Below are positions 58,186 to 64,000 of a stretch of 64,000 nucleotides of DNA, piece by piece (position 1 is the first letter of the stretch; each line of letters starts with the position of its first letter). Both the position numbers and the translations under genes were made by a program. Source of the DNA: Trichodelitschia bisporula. Taxonomy: Eukaryota; Ascomycota; Dothideomycetes; Phaeotrichales; Phaeotrichaceae. The stretch lies in the NCBI GenBank assembly GCA_010356995.1, contig ML996699.1:62001-126000 (forward strand). The letters are read 5' to 3'. The notes beneath the pieces were generated by a model. It was not told the origin of the DNA. It saw only the letters and a program-made list of their open reading frames with translations, and did not search any database.

Positions 58186-58710
58186 TACTTTGATACTCAT
58201 TGGCCCAACGAAGGATGGTGTGTCAAAGCATACTTGCCAGCACTTGACGACTTCACCTTCATTCCCTCGGACAAACTCTTCCATCCAAATGGAACCCAGG
58301 CACATCACGGCATCTTCAAACCTCTCAGGATCCCTAGGACGTCAAGATTCTTGGGCTTCATGACGACGAAGCATCTGGCTCACATGAGCGGGGTGCCCGG
58401 CTTGCTTTTCAGGCCGTCATCGCCTGCCACACCTGGTACGGCACTCGACGATATCAAGCCTCCATATCGGCGTAACCTTCGGCGGTGCTGGGAGGAGGCT
58501 TCCAAGCATCATGCCGACTTCGGGTCGCAGTCTGCTGCAAAAGTGGATGAACTCGACAGCACTCTGCGGCGGAAAGGGGCGAGGGCCTCAGGACTTGATC
58601 TAAAGGAGATACGGCAGCGGGCCTTGCGGAGGATCCTCAGCGACGACAGACCGCGAACTCAACCGCCGTCGCGGGTAAGCAGGCGAAGTTCCATGTGCCC
58701 ACCATTCTAA
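58186..58710 (+). CDS. possible last exon of an unrecognised protein
   Basis: The open stretch follows an acceptor-like tttcctttag and reads YFDTHWPNEGWCVKAYLPAL, DDFTFIPSDKLFHPNGTQAH and GIFKPLRIPRTSRFLGFM. It then becomes Ser/Pro- and Arg-rich to a stop at 58710. The first 60 residues look protein-like. I found no upstream exon with a start and a sensible intron. It may be a fragment or a chance ORF. No family recognised. Confidence 0.25.
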   Translation, partial: YFDTHWPNEGWCVKAYLPALDDFTFIPSDKLFHPNGTQAHHGIFKPLRIPRTSRFLGFMTTKHLAHMSGVPGLLFRPSSPATPGTALDDIKPPYRRNLRRCWEEASKHHADFGSQSAAKVDELDSTLRRKGARASGLDLKEIRQRALRRILSDDRPRTQPPSRVSRRSSMCPPF

Positions 58711-59179
58711 AGATGCTCTGGCGATAGAGGCGCCTTCTTTGAACCGTGAAGTTGGCAGTGGTCGTGAGAGTCTCCCTCGGGCAGCGGTTGGTGAGTTAAG
58801 AGCTGCATTCTCCTCAGACTGCATGAGTTGTCTGCCCACAGAGCTGACCGTTAGGCACTGGAGCGCTTCATGGCTGAAAGGGGGCCAGGAGGCGTATTCG
58901 CGTCTGGTGTAGGAGTCCAAGCCCAGAGAGATATCCCACCGTCTGCCGCAACTTGGACGTCCACAACTAGCAAAGTGGTATTCAGATTCGGCAATACTTG
59001 GTATCTGTAACATGAGGTTGGTACAATACAAAGCCGTTACAAAATAGCCTACATGAACTCGGAAAGCCCGCAACACCCCCCTCCAACCACCATCACAGTC
59101 CGGTCAGTCGAACAAAACCCTCCCAAACATACACCACGCATATCTCCACACTCTGGCCGCCCAATCCTCCTGAACCGCT
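58711..59179. other. intergenic region
   Basis: 3' flank of the MsrB gene and the end of the doubtful ORF. Nothing further is seen. Confidence 0.5.
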
Positions 59180-59879
59180 CTACTTCCCCTCCTCCTTCTT
59201 CCCGCCATCCTCAGCTTTAAACTTCAAACTAACACTATTAACACAATGCCTCTCATCCGTGGGCGTAGGATACCCCTCCCCCTTAAACACATGCCCAAGA
59301 TGCCCCCCACAATTCGCACACACAATCTCCGTCCTACTCATCCCAAACGCCTTATCCTCCTTCCTAACCACCGCACCCGGGACAGCGTCGAAAAACGCAG
59401 GCCACCCGCATCCGCTGCTGAACTTATGCTTCGCCGTGTACAGCGGCGCGTCGCAACCTGCGCATGTGTACGCCCCGGAGGACGGCGCGTGCTTGTCGTA
59501 TTCGCCGCTGAACGGGGCTTCGGTGCCTTTTTGGCGGAGGATGCGGAATTGCGCTGCCGATGCTGTTAGATGGGAGGTTTGAGGGGTGGGATGGGATGGG
59601 ATGGAACGCACCGGGCGAGAGCTGCGCTTGCCATTCTGAGTCGGATTTTTGCACGGGGAAGGACATGTTATCGGCGGAGGAGGAGTTAGATCCGAAGAGC
59701 GAGCTGAGGAAGGGGATGGGCATGGACGCGCGCAGGAGTGTCGGTAGCGTGGGGCGGAAGCGGCGGGCGGATGTGCTGAGTGCTGAACTTCGGGCTGTGC
59801 GGGCGAGTGTGTGAGTTGTGCGTCGTGGTGTGCGGGTAACGGTTTGCAATGTGCGGGCTAGAGGGCGGGGGGAGTGCAT
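59180..59879 (-). CDS. msrB: peptide-methionine (R)-S-oxide reductase, MsrB
   Basis: Repairs the R epimer of oxidised methionine. Exon 1 is 59879-59612, the intron is 59611-59554, and exon 2 is 59553-59180, giving 213 residues from the outer ATG. Zinc Cys pairs are CAGC and CANC, and the catalytic Cys193 lies in RHCVNSVSLKF. SGCGWPAFFDA and GGHLGHVFKGEG are the other conserved blocks. The first 50 residues are Arg/Ser/Thr-rich without acids (MHSPRPLARTLQTVTRTPRR), a mitochondrial presequence. Inner ATGs (MPIPFLSSL, MSFPVQKSD) would give a shorter cytosolic form. A TATA box abuts the outer ATG, so transcripts may often start below it. Confidence 0.9.
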
Positions 59880-60571
59880 GGGATATATACTGTTGGCGAT
59901 GAGGCTGTGAGTTGGGAAGCGAGATGCGGAGGTGATGGAAGTTGCGGGGTGACAAATACTTGCCCACATGGGGGAGGGCGGGGTGGCTGCGGTCGGGAAG
60001 ATTATGTTCGTCATCGGCCCCGCTTCTGGATCTCGGTGGACTGCGGGTGAGATTCGCACGTGTTGGGGGGCTATTGATGATTACTTGTCGTTGTGGTGCC
60101 TGCTCTGCAGTATTTGGACTACTTGCTATTTGAGATGGGCCTTATTTGCAATTATAATGTTCTGCACTTGGATACGAGTACTCACCTAGCCACTGCAGCC
60201 TCGTCGACAGTCAACCAAAACCTCTCGATGACGTAGCGCCTGTTTCCACGAAAGTGTTTTCCATAGCCTCAGCCTCCATTGAACAAATACTTTGCTAGAA
60301 CTGCGAATTGGCATTGGAGGAGATGTTAGGCAGCAAACATATGCTACGAAACAACCGGAGCTTTGCGATCACAGCGTAGGAGGTACCGTACATCAGGTGA
60401 GGCATCGCCATAGAGACGCAATGCCTCCGCTAGCAGCTTCACCAAAGTCAAGACCCCGACTTCAAGGACACAGTGAGCTATCTCTCTGCGTCCAGCCCAT
60501 CTTCCATTTCAAGAAGAGGTTCATTCCGCCGCACCCCGCGCTCACACTCGCGGTGACGTGTCGCCTAAGCC
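59880..60571. other. intergenic region, MsrB promoter
   Basis: Promoter of MsrB and unassigned sequence. No gene. Confidence 0.5.
59883..59889 (-). promoter_or_regulatory. TATA-like box next to the outer MsrB start codon
   Basis: On the minus strand TATATA ends about four bases before the ATG at 59879. If used, transcription would begin downstream of that ATG. Confidence 0.35.
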
Positions 60572-60997
60572 TCAAGCATCGCCTTCGCTCCGTCCGGTTG
60601 GTGTAGACACTGCACGATCTGCCAGCTCCGCTCTGTATGCCAGCAACTTCTCTCTGTATGCCAGCTTCTTCTCTCTAAAGTCAAGCTTCATCTCCCTGTA
60701 TTCCAGCATCTTCGCTCTGAATGCAACTTCCTTCGCTCGGAATTCAAGTTCTTTCGCTTTGTATTTCAGCCAGACCCGTCTGGAGCAGTACATGGCTCGC
60801 CTGTGCTGAGGGTGCAGGAGCAAATATGAAGCTAGAATGCTACGAGAGAAACGACGTGCCTGCCCCGGACTGATTTCCGGTCCGTCTGGCATGACTAGGG
60901 CGAGGGAAGATGTACTTTCGTGAGGTCTTGTCAGTGACACCGAGATGTTAAGCCAACTTGAGGAAAGGCAGATGTTCGTCTGAGGAGAAGTGCACAA
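60572..60997 (-). CDS. hypothetical protein with heptad-repeat coiled coil
   Basis: A 141-codon ORF. The C-terminal third has seven-residue repeats: YKAKELEFRAKEVAFRAKML, then EYREMKLDFREKKLAYREKL and LAYRAEL. Each repeat has a basic pair, an aromatic (F/Y) and a Leu/Met, as expected for a charged coiled coil or long single helix. The DNA shows matching imperfect 21-bp repeats at about 60,626-60,770. The N-terminal part is unremarkable, and it may be a terminal exon of a larger gene. No family recognised. Confidence 0.35.
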   Translation of the reverse strand: MCTSPQTNICLSSSWLNISVSLTRPHESTSSLALVMPDGPEISPGQARRFSRSILASYLLLHPQHRRAMYCSRRVWLKYKAKELEFRAKEVAFRAKMLEYREMKLDFREKKLAYREKLLAYRAELADRAVSTPTGRSEGDA

Positions 60998-63900
60998 GTG
61001 GTTCCCACAGTCTGGGTCGAGTGAGTGTAGTCACCACTGTCAGCCAATTCGTACTCCAGCAACGAAGGGGTGACGGCTCATGATTTATCCTCCAGCATCA
61101 CCAAAACGCGCTTTTAGGAGGCCCGACTTCAATAAAGGGGCATTGATGAAGTCAAACCCGTGCCGGGAACGCGAATCAAGCAAAGAGCAAGACGAGGCGT
61201 GCAAGTTGAAGTCCCACGACAGCAATCAGCCAGGCTGAAACGACTGCGAGATATTACCATGCTACAACCCGCTTCCTGAACGGAAGCCGAGCTTGTACTC
61301 ATAATGGAAAGCAATCACATGTCTCATGTCGTCGCGGCTAACCCCTTGTCTCCGGGGCTGCCTCTGAAAGCATCAGAAGGGCTGGAGAGAAGCAAATGCC
61401 GATAGTAACGATGGCAAACTCAAGCTCCGGAGGTAAACAGTGGTCCGATGTCTCTAATACCGCCCACGGTACTTGCTGGTCACGGGAGCTAACCCCGCGA
61501 ATTCGGAAGGTCGAGTCGATATTAGGCGGGGCGGGCCAAGTTTCTCCAGCCTCGACGTCCAGCCTCCGTGGTTCATCGCTGCTTGATGCTTTGAACGGTA
61601 GGCTGAGCAATGGCAGTCAGCAACGGCTGCTAGCTCGGTAAACGGTCAGAGATTGCCGATACGGACTATCAGATGCAAGGAGCTGGATGTTTGCGGGCAC
61701 GCAGATGAGCTGACAGGTGCATGCATCCTGGTGCATATCTGAAGTAAGCTTGACCCTCGCCGACCGGTATACGGCATTGCATCACAATGAAGCATGGCTC
61801 AAGATGAAGCCCGACATCAACGGTGATGCGGAGGCAACCCAATTGGGGCCTTTAGGCGCGGAGGCGAACTCCATGCCTTGGTGACGTCGGACAGGCGCCG
61901 GATGGCGGTGCTGCGGCGATCGACGCGAAGGAAATGTCCAGCATGGCTTTATGGCAGGGTTGGCAGGCGCCCGCCTCGGTGGAAACACCATGCAGGCAAT
62001 ATAAAAAAGGTGGGAGACAATTTGGCCCCCGGCCCAACGGATGGGGATCGACGGGCGCTGGTCGCCTGTTGTTGGTGTTCCGGCAATCGGCTACCCACTT
62101 CGGCCTCAGAATCGAGCAGAATACGCGATCTACCAAAATGGGCAGCTTCCGTCATTTTTCTCTCCGCAGCCTCAATTCGACGGACGTTGGATTGCAATTT
62201 AATCCGCATACGGTGGCTGGCGCCCGCGTCCAGATCCTTATCCTAGGGCTGCAGTTGACCCTGGCAGGCTGCGGTACCCTTGTTGACGCCTTACGAGCGA
62301 GGAGAAAAAATGGTGCATCCGGATTCGGCCAATATGTTCGACCCTCAAATCGAGCAAACACAAACACGCCGTGCAGTTCAACTCAAAGAAGGGGGGGCAT
62401 TGGTGGGCCACACTTTGGCTTTGAGCTACGTTTCCGGGGAGGCGAGATATTAAGGACTTGAAGCAGAAGGCTCCACAACGCGGGCCACGACTGACATGGA
62501 TGGAACATAGCGTTGTGTGTCTCTACCGGAGCCGGCACTGCGTTCCTGCGTCACCGGCCTGCAAGCTGGTGCAAGCCGTCGGCAGCAGTTGCGGTCACGG
62601 CGAACGGCGGGGCAGGTCGAGTCGTGGGTTTGTGGTCCGAAGCCGTAACGGCCATGCCGTATCAGGCTCTCGTGCGTGCGCAAGTTCAGTCTTGGGGCTT
62701 GACTCTTGACAGGTCCTCTTTTTTTGACTCCCTTGCGTGCGATGAGTCGGGTTATTTGACAAGCCAAAAAAGCATCTTGACTAGACGGCTAATATGTAGC
62801 GTGGAGCGATATTATGCCGTCGTCGGGGAAAGCGGAACCGCATCCCAAATCCCTGGGGGTGTTCGAAATCTGAAAGTTTGACTCTTGCGTCAGCCCCAGA
62901 CCCGGCCCGATGCGAAGTAAGGCTGGGTTTCCATAACCTAACCGTATTGAGCTCATCAGAAGCGCAGAAGCGGGCGGAAAACATTGCAGGCGGGCTGATG
63001 GGGACGACATCCCGGGCAAGACGTTGGAGCGGGGTGGAGCCGGCGACGCAAGCAAACAGCGGGGTCCTTACCCTTTGGCAAGGGCCGACATAATCCACAC
63101 ACGATCCGTTTCTCTCCGACAGATTTCAGGAAGCGAAGAAGAAAGAGACGATGCACAACAGAACGCCACGGTCGAAGTAGACTTGTGGAATTGAGGCGTC
63201 GACGGGAACGGGAGAGATTGGCGCAGGAGCAGGCGTCTGGAAGTCTGAAACGGCCAGGACGAAGCTTCAGCAACACGTGTGCGACGGGCAATATGCCTTG
63301 GGACAGATCGCAGAGGGGCTGTGCTGCGACGCTGTGTTCAAGCCTTGAAGCCTTGGGGCTTGTTAGGGCCAGCTCTCACCCCATCTTTTGGAGATGCCGC
63401 GGTGCTGTTGTGACTTGCTGCGTTGTTTCGAGAGAGTGTTCTATCGTGCAATGGTGGCTAGAACTAGTCGAAGGAGAGTAATTGCTAGCTTTAGAGCATT
63501 ACGGAACTCTGCATTAGCTTTGTCCTTTGCGGTTTGTACTTAGATCATGCTTTCCAGCTCCCACCGACCCACGGTTCAGTCTGCGCTCCACGCCCATGGC
63601 CCATGGTTCATGGCACCATGGCGGACGCGCTAGAAGCCTTCTTTGAGTGCCGCGAATTGCCCTAGCGGAGAATTGCTAGACGTCGACGGATCAACGTAGT
63701 GCGTAGACTAGAAGCTGGTCGCAGCAGAAGTCGTACATTGAGCCTGAGGAGGGGAAGAGCGATCTGCGACGAGGGTTCCGCCTTGCTTGAGCCTCTCGCA
63801 TGCACGTCGCAAAGTTTCCAGTCGCTGCGCAGACATGACAGGCGCCCGCGTGCTCGCTTGGCCCCTTGGGGCGTCACGGATGCAGCCTGGGTGCTGCCGT

Positions 63901-64000
63901 CGGTGGTAGGAGGGCGGAGCGGAGGGTGTCACGGGAGGAGGCCTAGACGCAGAGACCTGAGAGGTCGAATTCGAGACGATGAGAAACCACGGGAGGGAAA
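60998..64000. other. 3-kb right edge without a supportable gene
   Basis: Both strands were read. No domain-like frames, structured RNAs or clear repeats. The composition is close to balanced and less GC-rich than the genic parts. Confidence 0.45.

Noticed and set aside
1-64000. tRNA genes and CRISPR arrays
   Set aside because: I looked for B-box-like ggttcgaatc motifs with a matching acceptor stem and saw none by eye. No evenly spaced palindromic repeat array is present. A tRNAscan run would be decisive for tRNAs.

Overview
The window looks like chromosomal DNA of a filamentous ascomycete (Pezizomycotina). The supporting signs are short spliceosomal introns (about 42-280 nt) with ctaac/ctgac branch sites, pyrimidine-rich gene leaders, a lone dispersed 5S rRNA gene, a phosphorylase-NACHT NLR-like gene, a PDR-type ABC pump, a Phx1/HTF1-like homeobox gene, and decaying duplicated sequence. 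No species or class can be named from the sequence. Exon joins were made by eye from splice signals and reading-frame continuity, and most give clean family alignments.

Layout. 0-11 kb: beta-carbonic anhydrase (+), HSL-type esterase (-), a VWA-domain protein with Pro/Gln/Gly-rich arms (+), and a MARVEL-like four-helix membrane protein (+). 11.4-20.7 kb: an accessory block of four related genes with a DUF3425-like domain (three tandem on -, one on +), all apparently decaying. They share a palindromic upstream element, and an intact membrane-anchored alpha/beta hydrolase lies between the third and fourth copies. 21-27 kb: polysaccharide deacetylase, short-chain dehydrogenase and homeobox factor, followed by about 4.4 kb without a supportable gene. 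31.6-36.2 kb: a Dug3-like glutamine amidotransferase with a GC-AG first intron, and the mitochondrial fusion dynamin Mgm1. 38.9-42.4 kb: an NLR-like gene interrupted by one in-frame stop, a perfect 150-bp inverted repeat and a 5S rRNA gene. 42.9-53.1 kb: an Asp/Glu/hydantoin-racemase family protein, a small secreted DUF4360-like protein, a PDR ABC transporter and an MFS transporter. 54.5-60 kb: an aspartic-protease-like membrane protein without its first catalytic Asp, a 51-residue membrane microprotein, a 56-base G run and a methionine sulfoxide reductase B. 60-64 kb: almost nothing supportable except a heptad-repeat coiled-coil ORF.

How the genes relate. Most are independent housekeeping or surface/stress genes: CO2/bicarbonate balance, glutathione turnover, mitochondrial fusion, methionine repair and efflux. 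The parts most worth a second look are the DUF3425-like array with its shared palindrome, a dispersed repeat of about 210 bp found at 2.9 kb and inside the array, and the foldback repeat immediately upstream of the 5S gene.
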